64,000 nt of DNA, from NCBI RefSeq assembly GCF_036173125.1, contig NZ_CP108054.1:9183501-9247500 (forward strand). The letters run 5' to 3'. The notes under the pieces were generated by a model, which worked only from the letters and a program-made list of their open reading frames with translations, was not told the origin of the DNA and did not search any database. The translations under genes were made by a program, and so were the position numbers. Within the stretch, counting starts at the first letter, position 1, and each line of letters begins with the position of its first letter. This stretch comes from Streptomyces sp. NBC_00286 (GTDB lineage Bacteria > Actinomycetota > Actinomycetes > Streptomycetales > Streptomycetaceae). Below, piece by piece: positions 14,050 to 22,671 of this stretch.

Positions 14050-15081
14050 TCAGACCGTAAGCAGATCGTCCACCGACCCCCTGCCCGCCAACTCCGCGGC
14101 AGACGCCGGGGTTTCCTTGTCCGCGGCGTAGCGGCCCGAGGTCAGGGCCCACTCGTAGTTGCCGTTGATCCAGTGCTGGATGGCCTCGACGCCCATCCGC
14201 ACCTGGTCCCGCTGCTCCTCGTCCAGGCCGAGCTCGTCGCACATCTGCGGTACCTGGGCCTCCAGTTCGAGGTACTGGTCGAGGCAGTCCGTGGTCATCC
14301 GGACCGCCTCGTCGGCCGCCTCCTGCCAGCTGCACCGGCGCTCCCGGTGCAGCACGGCTATCAGGTTGTGTCCGTCTCCTCTGCGTTTCTCACGCTCGAA
14401 GGAGTGGATGTCGTTCATGAACCCGATGGTGTCCGCGGCCAGATCCCGCATCCGGATCATCAGCGGATGGGCCTGCACCTGCGCCGGAACCTCGAAGCCG
14501 CGGCTGCGCTCACCGGCGTCGATGCTGTGGTGAATGCCGACCGTACGGCGGCGGAACTCGGCGTACTCCTCAAGACCGAGCGTGCCCTCCAGGCCGCGGG
14601 CCGCCAGGTCGACCTCCTCGGTGTGCGCCACGAGGAACCGGCCCCAGGAGGCCGCGAACCGCGTACGCCACGGCAGCGACATGCCCTCCGAAAGATGCGC
14701 CCAGACCTCCGCCCAGGCCACCGTGATCGGGCAGTCCACCCGGGGCGTGCTCCCCGCCGGGCGCAGCGGCGTGACGATGAGCTCGCGCGCCACCTCCGCT
14801 ATCCGGTCGGCGCGGTCCGGCCGGCCGGCGTCGAACTGGTCGTCGAAGAGGAAGGCCAGCGAGAACCAGTTCATGAGGACGACCATGTCCTCGGCCGAAG
14901 CGTGCGGATACGTACGGGCGGCGGCCTGGGGCAGATCCCAGGACTGGTACTCCTCGAAACCTTCCTTGCTGCGGACCAGACGACGGTCCCAGACCCAGCG
15001 CAGATGACGCGCACGGGCGTACTCGAGATGCTCGCTGATGGGGGTGGTGAAGGGGAGGTCGAATTTGACGTCCTGCGGCAT
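14050..15081 (-). CDS. Class I terpene synthase (sesquiterpene-cyclase type)
   Basis: 343 residues from ATG 15081, chosen because GAGAGG lies 6 bases upstream. Metal-binding aspartate motif DDQFD (80-84), NSE motif with Asn222, Ser226 and Glu230 (NDIHSFERE) and a C-terminal RY pair (TSGRY). Size and motifs fit bacterial sesquiterpene cyclases such as pentalenene synthase, which ionise farnesyl diphosphate with three Mg2+ ions. The product cannot be predicted. It is convergent with the conservon P450 and within 5 kb of another P450, which suggests oxidised terpenes. The frame is open to 15120 but without a better ribosome site. Confidence 0.9.
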   Translation of the reverse strand: MPQDVKFDLPFTTPISEHLEYARARHLRWVWDRRLVRSKEGFEEYQSWDLPQAAARTYPHASAEDMVVLMNWFSLAFLFDDQFDAGRPDRADRIAEVARELIVTPLRPAGSTPRVDCPITVAWAEVWAHLSEGMSLPWRTRFAASWGRFLVAHTEEVDLAARGLEGTLGLEEYAEFRRRTVGIHHSIDAGERSRGFEVPAQVQAHPLMIRMRDLAADTIGFMNDIHSFEREKRRGDGHNLIAVLHRERRCSWQEAADEAVRMTTDCLDQYLELEAQVPQMCDELGLDEEQRDQVRMGVEAIQHWINGNYEWALTSGRYAADKETPASAAELAGRGSVDDLLTV

Positions 15082-15414
15082 TCGCATCCTCTCTTGGGGA
15101 CGATTCACAGGGCCCCCCACCCTGCGAGCGAGTGATCGAAACCGATCCCCGCCGACTCGAACTGCGCTTCCCGAGACGAAAGTTGACTCGATATCGCTAC
15201 GAGGCTGCCCTGATCGTAAATGATCTATGCCGTGACCTCCGTGACTTCACCGTGACCTTCGTTACTTCCTCCGGCGATTCCGGCGACCTTGGCGAAATGT
15301 CTACGCCGGGCGGAGACGTTCGGTCGTGGGCGACTGATTCCAGGAGGTGGGGTACCCGTGGACGACGGGCGGCGGCTGGGTACGCCGCCGTGTTCGGCCC
15401 CGTACGGAGGAGAC
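15082..15414. promoter_or_regulatory. Divergent intergenic region with CGTGAC repeats
   Basis: 333 bp between the terpene synthase and VOC starts. CGTGAC occurs at 15231, 15240 and 15251 with CGTTAC at 15260, giving two 20-bp tandem copies (15231-15250 and 15251-15270), each made of two half-sites 9 bp apart. This is the layout of a direct-repeat activator site, for example for an OmpR-type response regulator; which regulator is unknown. Confidence 0.4.
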
Positions 15415-15807
15415 ATGGCACTCGTAGTGGCAGGCGTCGTGGTGCTGGACTGCGCCGAACCGGAGAAACTCGCCCTGTTCTACAAGGAGTTGCTGGAGGC
15501 CGAGCAGACGGACGCGAGCGCGAACCGCGTGGAGATCAAGGGCGCCGACGGGACCCGGATGGCGTTCCGCCGGGACATGACCGCCACTCCGCCGAGCTGG
15601 CCGCGCCCCGAGAACTCCCTCCAGGTCCACCTGGACTTCCATGTGGAGGACCTCGACGAGGCGGAACGCAGGGTCGTCTCCCTCGGCGGCCGTCCGCTGG
15701 AGACCAAGGAGGCGTCCGGCCGCTTCGAGGAACGGGGATACGCGGATCCGGCCGGCCACTCCTTCACCCTGCGCCGCAACCGCGACACGGCACCCAAGTC
15801 GGGCTGA
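15415..15807 (+). CDS. VOC/glyoxalase-superfamily protein
   Basis: 130 residues; ATG 15415 is preceded by GGAGG. Single vicinal-oxygen-chelate domain (VVVLDCAEPEKLALFYKELL at the start, DFHVEDLDEAERRV and a C-terminal FTLRRN). Such small dimers act as lyases, dioxygenases or antibiotic-binding proteins. No substrate is suggested by the context, and it is convergent with a peroxiredoxin gene 32 bp away. Confidence 0.8.
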   Translation: MALVVAGVVVLDCAEPEKLALFYKELLEAEQTDASANRVEIKGADGTRMAFRRDMTATPPSWPRPENSLQVHLDFHVEDLDEAERRVVSLGGRPLETKEASGRFEERGYADPAGHSFTLRRNRDTAPKSG

Positions 15808-15839
15808 ATCCGACCGAGTTCAGGGCGCGGGCTCCGAGG

Positions 15840-16301
15840 TCAGGCTGAACGCAGGACGGCCAAGGCGCGATCGGCGTGTGCGCTCATCCGGAACTCGCTG
15901 CGCACCACCTCGAGTACCTTCCGGTCCTGGGAGATGACGAAGGTGACCCGCTTTGTGGGCGCCATCGAGAAACCGCGCTTCACTCCGAACCGCTCCCGGA
16001 TCGCCCCGTCGGGGTCGGACAGCAGCGGAAACCCGAGTGTGTGCTTCCCGGCGAACTCCTGCTGCCGGTCCACCGGATCGCCGCTGATCCCCACCGGCCG
16101 GGCCCCGGCGGCGGCGAACTCGGCGGCCAGATCGCGGAAGTGGCACGCCTCGGCGGTGCAGCCCGGGGTGAGGGCGGCCGGGTAGAAGAAGAGGACGACG
16201 GGACCCTCGGCCAGGAGCTCGGAGAGCTTCCGGGACGTGCCGGTCTCGTCGGGCAGCGCGAAGTCCTCGACGGTGTCGCCCACTTCTGGCTGGGTGGTCA
16301 C
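15840..16301 (-). CDS. Peroxiredoxin, BCP/PrxQ type
   Basis: 153 residues, AhpC/TSA fold. Peroxidatic Cys48 in TPGCTAEAC and a second Cys53 five residues later, the arrangement of PrxQ/BCP enzymes that form an intramolecular disulfide. Reduces hydroperoxides with thioredoxin as electron donor in the cytoplasm. Monocistronic by appearance. Confidence 0.92.
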   Translation of the reverse strand: MTTQPEVGDTVEDFALPDETGTSRKLSELLAEGPVVLFFYPAALTPGCTAEACHFRDLAAEFAAAGARPVGISGDPVDRQQEFAGKHTLGFPLLSDPDGAIRERFGVKRGFSMAPTKRVTFVISQDRKVLEVVRSEFRMSAHADRALAVLRSA

Positions 16302-16363
16302 AGCTCGCTCTCCTGCCGTCCGGCCGCCGTTCCGGATTCAACCTTACGCCACCGTAAGGGAGT

Positions 16364-16672
16364 TCAGTCCCGCCCGCCGTCTTCGCCGGACGGCCACACT
16401 CCGGTCCTGCGTTCGATGAACGCGGCACCCGTACGGTCCACGGCACTGCGGACGACGGCGAAGATGGCCCCCTGCACGGCCGCGGCCAGCAGGATCTCGC
16501 CCCAACTCCGTTCCTTGTCCAGCGCGTCGGGCGCGTCGTCCTCGTGCCGGATCGCCTTCCACGTCTTCTGGAAGGCCATGGTGGCGAGGGTTCCGCTCGT
16601 CCAGCCGAGCACGAAGCCGAGGGGCTTGTAGGCGAGGGGCAGCTTCATCTTCTTCTGTTTGTTCTTCGCCAT
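16364..16672 (-). CDS. DUF4235 small membrane protein
   Basis: 102 residues, with a Lys-rich start, a hydrophobic segment around 15-32 and another around 60-78 (EILLAAAVQGAIFAVV). Matches the DUF4235 family common in actinobacteria; function unknown. Sits between the peroxiredoxin and the GST, same strand. Confidence 0.8.
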   Translation of the reverse strand: MAKNKQKKMKLPLAYKPLGFVLGWTSGTLATMAFQKTWKAIRHEDDAPDALDKERSWGEILLAAAVQGAIFAVVRSAVDRTGAAFIERRTGVWPSGEDGGRD

Positions 16673-16737
16673 CGCTGACTCCTTATGTCCTTGTGTCTTT
16701 GTCTACTTGTCGTCGGCGCTGGTCCTGTACGCGCCGG

Positions 16738-17754
16738 TCAGGGCCGCCCCGCTGCCGGGACCCGCTCGCTCTCGGGCACCGGCCCCGGCGGGGTCCCGTC
16801 TCCGAACGGGCGGCCACCGAGTTCCTCACGGCGGTGCGGTGTCAGCCAGCCGGAGAGATCCGGGCCGATGGGCACGATGCGGGTCGGGTTGATGCCCGTA
16901 TGAACCTGGTAGTAGTGCCGCTTGATGTGGTCGAAGTCGACGGTGTCCCCGAAGCCCGGCGTCTGGTAGAGATCGCGGACGTACGCCCACAGCACCTCAT
17001 CCTCCGTCAACTTCCAGCGGTTGCACTTGAAGTGGCCGTGATAGACGGCGTCGAACCGGACCAGCGTGGTGAACAGCCTGATGTCCGCCTCCGTGATCGT
17101 GTCGCCGACCATATAGCGCCGGTCGGCGAGCCGCGCCGACAGCAGCTCCAGCCGCCGGAAGAGCCGCTCACAGGCCGACTCGTACTCCTCCTGGCCGGTG
17201 GCGAAGCCGGCACGGTACACCCCGTTGTTGACGTCCTCGTACACCTCCTCCATGACCTCGTCGATCTCGTCGCGCAGCCCGGCCGGATACAGGTCCGGCG
17301 CCCCTTTCCGGTGCAGGTCCGTCCACTCGGTGGCCAGGTCCAGAGTGATCTGCTGGAAGTCGTTGGTGACCAGGCGGCCGCTGGGCACGTCCACGATCGC
17401 GGGGACGCTGACGCCGCCCGGGTAGTCGGTCTCGCGCGCGTCGTACGCCTCGCTGAGGAAGCGGATGCCGAGTACCGGGTCGCGGCCGTCCGGGTCCAGG
17501 GTGAAGCGCCAGCTGCGGTCGTCCTGGATGGGGTCGGCGATGGCCATCGACAGGGCGTCCTCGAGCCCGAGCAGCCGCCGGGAGATCACCGCGCGGCTCG
17601 CCCAGGGGCAGGCGCGGCTGACGACCAGCCGGTAGCGTCCGGCCTCGACCGGCCAGCCGTCCCGGGCGTCCGCCGTGATGCGGTCCGTGAAGTGGCTCTT
17701 GGACCGCTGGAACGACTTCCTGCCGTACGCGGTGTTGCCGTCGGTGTCGCTCAT
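16738..17754 (-). CDS. Glutathionyl-hydroquinone reductase-type GST
   Basis: 338 residues. Thioredoxin-like N-domain with the catalytic CPWA motif (Cys49) and an all-helical C-domain containing YMVGDTITEADIRLFTTLVRFD. This is the Xi-class/omega-like GST family (YqjG/Ecm4), which reduces glutathionyl- or, in actinobacteria, probably mycothiol-conjugated quinols. The mycothiol link is inference. Confidence 0.85.
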   Translation of the reverse strand: MSDTDGNTAYGRKSFQRSKSHFTDRITADARDGWPVEAGRYRLVVSRACPWASRAVISRRLLGLEDALSMAIADPIQDDRSWRFTLDPDGRDPVLGIRFLSEAYDARETDYPGGVSVPAIVDVPSGRLVTNDFQQITLDLATEWTDLHRKGAPDLYPAGLRDEIDEVMEEVYEDVNNGVYRAGFATGQEEYESACERLFRRLELLSARLADRRYMVGDTITEADIRLFTTLVRFDAVYHGHFKCNRWKLTEDEVLWAYVRDLYQTPGFGDTVDFDHIKRHYYQVHTGINPTRIVPIGPDLSGWLTPHRREELGGRPFGDGTPPGPVPESERVPAAGRP

Positions 17755-17876
17755 GGCTCCTGTCTCCTGTCCTTTCCCGGGTGTGCGGAGGTGCCGGGAC
17801 CTGTCCTGATGACAGGAGTTCCCCGATTTCGGCGCTCACCCCGTGTGAGGGCGCGCGACTGGGGCAATCGGCCGAA

Positions 17877-18830
17877 GTGAGCCATAAGCCCTTGACCGTG
17901 TCGGACCGCAGGACCCGTGTCACCGTGCTGGTGGCACTGGCCGCGAACGTCGTGATCGCCGTGGCCAAGACGGTGGGTGGCCTGGTCGCCGGCTCGCCCG
18001 CGCTGCTATCGGAGGCGGCGCACTCCGTGGCCGACAGCATGAACGAGGTGTTCCTGCTCGCCGCCCTGCGCCGCAGCCGACGTCGCGCCGACAGCCGCCA
18101 TCCCTTCGGCTACGGCAAGGAACGCTTCTTCTGGTCGCTTCTCGCAGCCGTCGGCATCTTCGTGATGGGCGGCTGCTTCTCCTTCTTCCAGGCCTTCGAG
18201 GCGCTGCGCAGGGGAGCGGCGGAGTCGTACGACGGCTATGTGGCGGGCCTCGTCGTCCTCGGGGTCGCCCTCGTCTCCGAGGGGATCTCCCTGCTGCGGG
18301 CCCTGCACCAGGTACGTGTCCAGGGCGGCGCCTCCGGAGCCCGTGACCCGGCGCTGCGGACGGTCGTCGCCGAGGACGGCACCGCCGTGCTCGGTGTGTG
18401 CCTCGCGATCGCCGGAATGGCGCTCCACATGGCCACCGGCCAGGTCGTCTGGGAGGCACTGGCCTCGTGCGCCATCGGGGCGCTGCTCGTGTACGTGGCG
18501 TACCGCCTGGGCCGCGACGCCCGCGACCAGCTGATCGGCCGGGCCGCGGACCCCGAGCAGAGCCGCCGTATCCGGGCCCTGCTGCAGGCGCAGCCGGAGA
18601 TCGACTCCGTGGAGTCCCTGCTGACGATGAAGCTGGGCCTGGACTCGACCCTGGTGGCCGCCCGGGTCGACCTGACCCCCGGCCTGGACAGCGAAGAGGT
18701 CGAACTGGTCGCGGAACGCATCAAACGCACCGTGTCCTACGCGATCCCGGAAGCCGACCAGATCTTCCTCGACATCACGGACGCACTGACCGCGAAGCGG
18801 ACCGCCCACCGCCAGGCACGCGGCAGCTGA
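17877..18830 (+). CDS. Cation diffusion facilitator (CDF) transporter
   Basis: 317 residues from GTG 17877; the frame is open to 17781 but that part is hydrophilic and not family-like. Six predicted transmembrane segments, with the metal site in ALLSEAAHSVADSMNE (D in TM2) and HPFGYGKERFFW after TM2-3, the Zn/Fe/Mn-type CDF signature; a C-terminal cytoplasmic domain follows. Exports divalent metal in exchange for protons. Confidence 0.88.
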   Translation: MSHKPLTVSDRRTRVTVLVALAANVVIAVAKTVGGLVAGSPALLSEAAHSVADSMNEVFLLAALRRSRRRADSRHPFGYGKERFFWSLLAAVGIFVMGGCFSFFQAFEALRRGAAESYDGYVAGLVVLGVALVSEGISLLRALHQVRVQGGASGARDPALRTVVAEDGTAVLGVCLAIAGMALHMATGQVVWEALASCAIGALLVYVAYRLGRDARDQLIGRAADPEQSRRIRALLQAQPEIDSVESLLTMKLGLDSTLVAARVDLTPGLDSEEVELVAERIKRTVSYAIPEADQIFLDITDALTAKRTAHRQARGS

Positions 18831-18982
18831 CCTGCGCTTTCGCCGATGTCCCGGACAGCGGGCGACCCCGCCGCGACGGGGGAGCGCGGCGGGGCCTGAG
18901 GGTTGTGTGCCCGGCGCACGACGCTTCATGCGTACTGGATCGAAGGAACCGGCCGGGTCTGCCGAGCACTGTGGCTACGGGA

Positions 18983-19432
18983 TCAGTTCTCCTTGATCGG
19001 TTCCAGGACGAAGACCGGGATCTCGCGGTCGGTCTTCTCCTGGTAGTCGGCGTAAGGCGGGTATGCCGCGACGGCGCGCTCCCACCACACCGCCTTCTCC
19101 TCGCCGGTCACCTCGCGGGCCCTCATGTCCTGGACGACCGTGCCGTCCCGGAGCTCCACGTGCGGGTCGGCCTTGACGTTGAAGTACCAGACCGGGTGCT
19201 TGGGGGCACCGCCCAGAGAGGCGACGGCGGCATACACGCCCTCGTGCTCCACGCGCATGAGGGGCGTCTTGCGTAGCTTGCCGCTCTTGGCACCTCGGGT
19301 GGTCAGCAGGATCACGGGCATTCCCGTGTCCATCAACGTCATTCCCTCGGTCCCGCCGGACCTTTCGATCAACTCCACCTGCTCACGTACCCAGCCGGTG
19401 GGGGTGGGCTCGTACTCGCCGTCAAGAGGCAT
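18983..19432 (-). CDS. Deazaflavin (F420)-dependent nitroreductase-family protein
   Basis: 149 residues. Split-beta-barrel Ddn/DUF385 family: [32 protein letters not shown] region and [18 protein letters not shown] start at ATG 19432 (MPLDGEYEP), the usual family N-terminus, although a GTG at 19468 is in frame. Members use F420H2 to reduce quinones or nitroaromatics. Confidence 0.85.
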   Translation of the reverse strand: MPLDGEYEPTPTGWVREQVELIERSGGTEGMTLMDTGMPVILLTTRGAKSGKLRKTPLMRVEHEGVYAAVASLGGAPKHPVWYFNVKADPHVELRDGTVVQDMRAREVTGEEKAVWWERAVAAYPPYADYQEKTDREIPVFVLEPIKEN

Positions 19433-19519
19433 GCCATCGTTCCCGTCGTCGTATGCGTGATGAATCACCGCAGAGGTGCACTCACTGCCTACCCCGTAGC
19501 ACCCGTAGAAACGAACGAC

Positions 19520-20980
19520 TCAGAACGGATAGTGCGCGTGCTGCGTCGCCAGCGTCACCCAGCGGGTGTTGCTGAACGCCTCGATGCCCCAGCGTCCGCC
19601 GAACCGGCCGTATCCGCTGGCCTTGAAGCCGCCGAAGGGGGCGTTCGGCTCATCGGCCACGGACTGGTTGTTGACGTGCACGATGCCGGTACGGATCCGG
19701 CGGGCGACCTGCAGCCCGTGGGTGCCGTTCTCGGTGATGATGCCGCAGGTCAGCCCGTGCTCGGTGGCGTTGGCGAAGTCGACCGCCTCGTCGTCCGTGG
19801 CGAACGTGCTGATCACGGCGACCGGTCCGAAGGCCTCCCCGTGGTACAGCTCGGCGCTCTCGGGCAGGTCGGTGAGCACCGTCGCCGGGTGTACGGCACC
19901 CTCGGGCGCCGTACCGCCGGTCAGTACGGTGGCGCCCTTGGCGACGGCGTCCTCGACCAGCGCCGCGACCCGGCGGGCGGCGTCCGGGGTGACCAGCGGG
20001 CCGACCACCGTGTGATCGATGGCCGGGTCACCGGACGCGAGCGACTCGGTCTTCGCGACGAACTTGGCCGTGAACTCCTCGGCGAGGCTCTCGTGGACGA
20101 GGAGCCGGTCGGCCGACATACAGATCTGGCCGGCGTTCATGAACACGGAGAAGACGGCGGCGTCCACCGCGTAGTCGACGTCGGCGTCCTCCAGCACGAT
20201 CACGGAGTTCTTGCCGCCGAGTTCGAGGAGCGCGGGCTTGAGGTGCTGGGCCGCGTGGACGCCGATGATGCGGCCGACTCCGGTGGATCCGGTGAAGTTC
20301 ACTGACCGCACGCGCGTGTCGGCGATCAAGGCCTCGGCGACGGTGGCCGCGTCCTCGGGGGCGTTCGTGATCACGTTGAGCACGCCGTCGGGAAGGCCCG
20401 CGTCCCGCAGGATGTCCGCGACGAAGAGACCGCAGGCCAGCGGTGCGTCCTCGCTCGGCTTCAGCACCACGGTGTTGCCCGCGGCGAGTGGCGCGGCGAC
20501 GGCACGGACGCCGAGGATGACCGGCGCGTTCCACGGCGAGAACGCCGCCACGACGCCGACGGGCTCCCGGACCGCGAGGCCGAGCGCGCCCTCCGTCTGG
20601 GCGCTCAGCACCTCGCCGCGCGGCGCGGTCACCGCGGCGGCGGCCTCACGGAGCATGTTCGCGGCCAGGCCGACGTTGAACATCGCCCAAGGCCGGGTCC
20701 CGCCGACCTCGCCCGCCATCGTCCGTACGGCGTCCTCGACACGGGCCTCCAGCAGATCCGCCGCGTCGAGGAAGATCTTGCGCCGGACCACCGGGCTGGC
20801 CGCGGCCCAGTCGGCGAACGCGGCATCGGCGGCGTCCACGGCCCGCGTGACATCCTCGACGCCGGCCGCGGCGACCGTGGCGTACACCTCGGAGCTGTAC
20901 GGATTCACGTCCTCAGCGGTGCGGCCGGAAGCGGCGGGCTCGTCCTTGCCGCCGATCAGCAGATCACGATGGAGGGTCAT
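19520..20980 (-). CDS. Aldehyde dehydrogenase (aromatic-aldehyde type)
   Basis: 486 residues from ATG 20980 with GGGAAGAG upstream. NAD(P)-dependent aldehyde dehydrogenase: FSPWNAP, the glycine-rich FTGSTGVG, the catalytic Glu in LELGGKN, catalytic Cys in MNAGQICMSADR and FGPVAVI. Sequence resembles vanillin/salicylaldehyde/benzaldehyde dehydrogenases; substrate not certain. Divergent from the flavoprotein. Confidence 0.88.
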   Translation of the reverse strand: MTLHRDLLIGGKDEPAASGRTAEDVNPYSSEVYATVAAAGVEDVTRAVDAADAAFADWAAASPVVRRKIFLDAADLLEARVEDAVRTMAGEVGGTRPWAMFNVGLAANMLREAAAAVTAPRGEVLSAQTEGALGLAVREPVGVVAAFSPWNAPVILGVRAVAAPLAAGNTVVLKPSEDAPLACGLFVADILRDAGLPDGVLNVITNAPEDAATVAEALIADTRVRSVNFTGSTGVGRIIGVHAAQHLKPALLELGGKNSVIVLEDADVDYAVDAAVFSVFMNAGQICMSADRLLVHESLAEEFTAKFVAKTESLASGDPAIDHTVVGPLVTPDAARRVAALVEDAVAKGATVLTGGTAPEGAVHPATVLTDLPESAELYHGEAFGPVAVISTFATDDEAVDFANATEHGLTCGIITENGTHGLQVARRIRTGIVHVNNQSVADEPNAPFGGFKASGYGRFGGRWGIEAFSNTRWVTLATQHAHYPF

Positions 20981-21175
20981 GAGGGCTCTTCCCGTCGTGC
21001 ACGGCAGGACGACCGCCCACACCGGGGCTCAGCCGCTTGTCCGCCTGGTGAACACTTCTTCGTTGAATGTTGGATTGAGTCTGCAGCGTGACACGGACTC
21101 CGTCAATCAGTGATGTTGATCAGACAGCGAACACCATCACCACTGGAACTCCGGACCGTTGAGTACGGTTCCCGG

Positions 21176-21682
21176 GTGACCGATCAGACCCGGAAACCCT
21201 TCCTCTACGTCATCGTCTGCGCCGCCCAAGTGGCCGAGAACGTCGGCGAGTTGATCGGCTTGGCGCAGCAGCGGGGCTGGGACGTCGGAGTCATCGCGAC
21301 GCCGCTGGCAATGGGCTTCTTCGACACGGCGGCTGTCGAGAAGCAGACCGGCCGGACGATCCGGTCCGCCTGGCGATCCCCGGGCGACCCGCGTCCGTTT
21401 CCCGACCCGGACGCCGTCCTCGTGGCCCCCGCGACGTTCAACACCCTCAACAAATGGGCCGCCGGAATCGCCGACACCCTCGCTCTCGGCACCCTCTGCG
21501 AGGCGTACGGGCTCGGCGTACCGATCGCCGTACTGCCCAGCGTGGGCGAGGCACTGACCGCCCACCCCGCGTACCAGGAGAGCCTTGCGAGGCTGCGCGG
21601 GATGGGGGTCCGGTTCGGCGGGCAGGGTGACGGCTTCCGCTGGGAGCAGGGCCTGGAGCTGCTGGCTCACTCGCGGACGTAG
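21176..21682 (+). CDS. Flavoprotein family (PPC-decarboxylase-like)
   Basis: 168 residues from GTG 21176. Rossmann-like flavoprotein fold: VIVCAAQVAENV at the start, VIATPLAMGFFD, VLVAPATFNTLNKWAAGIADTLALG, typical of the FMN-binding HFCD family (Dfp N-domain, EpiD). It is too short to be CoaBC and has no CoaB part. Its 3' end overlaps the 3' end of the convergent GH114 gene by 16 bases. Confidence 0.75.
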   Translation: MTDQTRKPFLYVIVCAAQVAENVGELIGLAQQRGWDVGVIATPLAMGFFDTAAVEKQTGRTIRSAWRSPGDPRPFPDPDAVLVAPATFNTLNKWAAGIADTLALGTLCEAYGLGVPIAVLPSVGEALTAHPAYQESLARLRGMGVRFGGQGDGFRWEQGLELLAHSRT

Positions 21683-22533
21683 CCGGCGTCGTCCGGCGTC
21701 GACACGTCCACATCCCGGCGCACGATGCTCAGCCGTTCCCTGAAGCCCGAACGGGCCTTCTCCAGGCCGCGGTCGGTGTACTCGATCACCACGACGCGGT
21801 CGTCGAAGGCCTCGGCATACGCACCGCACTCGTCGTACGCGCCGCACTCCTCCGCCACCGCGAAGTCCAGCCCCGTACGGGACTTGAAGCCGGCCAACTC
21901 CACCGTGTTCTTCTGCGCGACGGCCAGACCACGGGCGTGCGCGTGCGCGGAGAGCAACTTGATGAAGGACATGGCGTCGTCCGCGGTCAGCAGCCCGCGC
22001 GAACGGGTGTAGCCGTCGTAGTTGTCCGGCTCGACGGCGTCGTACCCCTTGGCCGCGCAGTCGTCGACCCACTCGTTGATCCGGGCGGCGATACGCTTCC
22101 GTTTCGCCGGCGTGCCGATGTCGAGCAGCGCCTCGTCCCAGTCGCCGTCCATCACGACGTTGCCCGTCTTGTCGCGCAGGAGCAGGTCGGCGGGCCAGTC
22201 GTCCTGGGCGTCCGGCTGGGCCTGGAAGGCGTTGACGTAACAGATGTTGTAGAGGCCCGGAGCCGGATCCGCCGCGCGGTCGCGGGCGACGATGCGGACG
22301 CCGGCGGGCGGGGGATAGGCGCCGCCGATTTGGTAGTCGAAGGGTGCGTTGCGGGGCGGCAGTTGAACGGGGCCGGGGTTGGGTGGTGGGGTGCTGCCGG
22401 CCGTGTCCCCGCCGCGCTCGTTGATCTGGCCGTTCTGGCTGTTTTCGCCGGACCCGGATGTACAGGCGGCAAGCGCCGCGAGGGCGGCCAGGGCAATGGC
22501 AACGCGCCTGACGGGTTTGCCCGTTCGGGCCAT
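21667..22533 (-). CDS. GH114-like (TM1410) lipoprotein
   Basis: 288 residues from ATG 22533 (MARTGKPVRR); the frame continues upstream only as an antisense of the next gene. Lipoprotein signal peptide with lipobox LAAC, then a Ser/Gly/Pro-rich linker and a TIM-barrel domain (NICYVNAFQ, MDGDWDEALLDI, DAVEPDNYDGY, VAQKNT, AEECGAYDEC). Endo-alpha-1,4-polygalactosaminidase-related family; probably an extracellular glycosidase anchored to the membrane. Confidence 0.85.
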   Translation of the reverse strand: MARTGKPVRRVAIALAALAALAACTSGSGENSQNGQINERGGDTAGSTPPPNPGPVQLPPRNAPFDYQIGGAYPPPAGVRIVARDRAADPAPGLYNICYVNAFQAQPDAQDDWPADLLLRDKTGNVVMDGDWDEALLDIGTPAKRKRIAARINEWVDDCAAKGYDAVEPDNYDGYTRSRGLLTADDAMSFIKLLSAHAHARGLAVAQKNTVELAGFKSRTGLDFAVAEECGAYDECGAYAEAFDDRVVVIEYTDRGLEKARSGFRERLSIVRRDVDVSTPDDAGYVRE

Positions 22534-22671
22534 CGGGAGTCCTGCGCGCCTCGACACGCGAGGATCAAAGCCGGGGTCGACGGGCACGTCAAGTTGGCAC
22601 AGGCGCGGCTCGCGGCGGACCCGGTTACCGTTTCGGGAGGTCGTCGCCCCCGTACGGATGCAAGGAGAGCC

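Noticed and set aside
14054..14062. TTA codon in the terpene synthase
   Set aside because: The TTA on the minus strand near the 3' end spans two codons (CTT ACG) and is not in frame.
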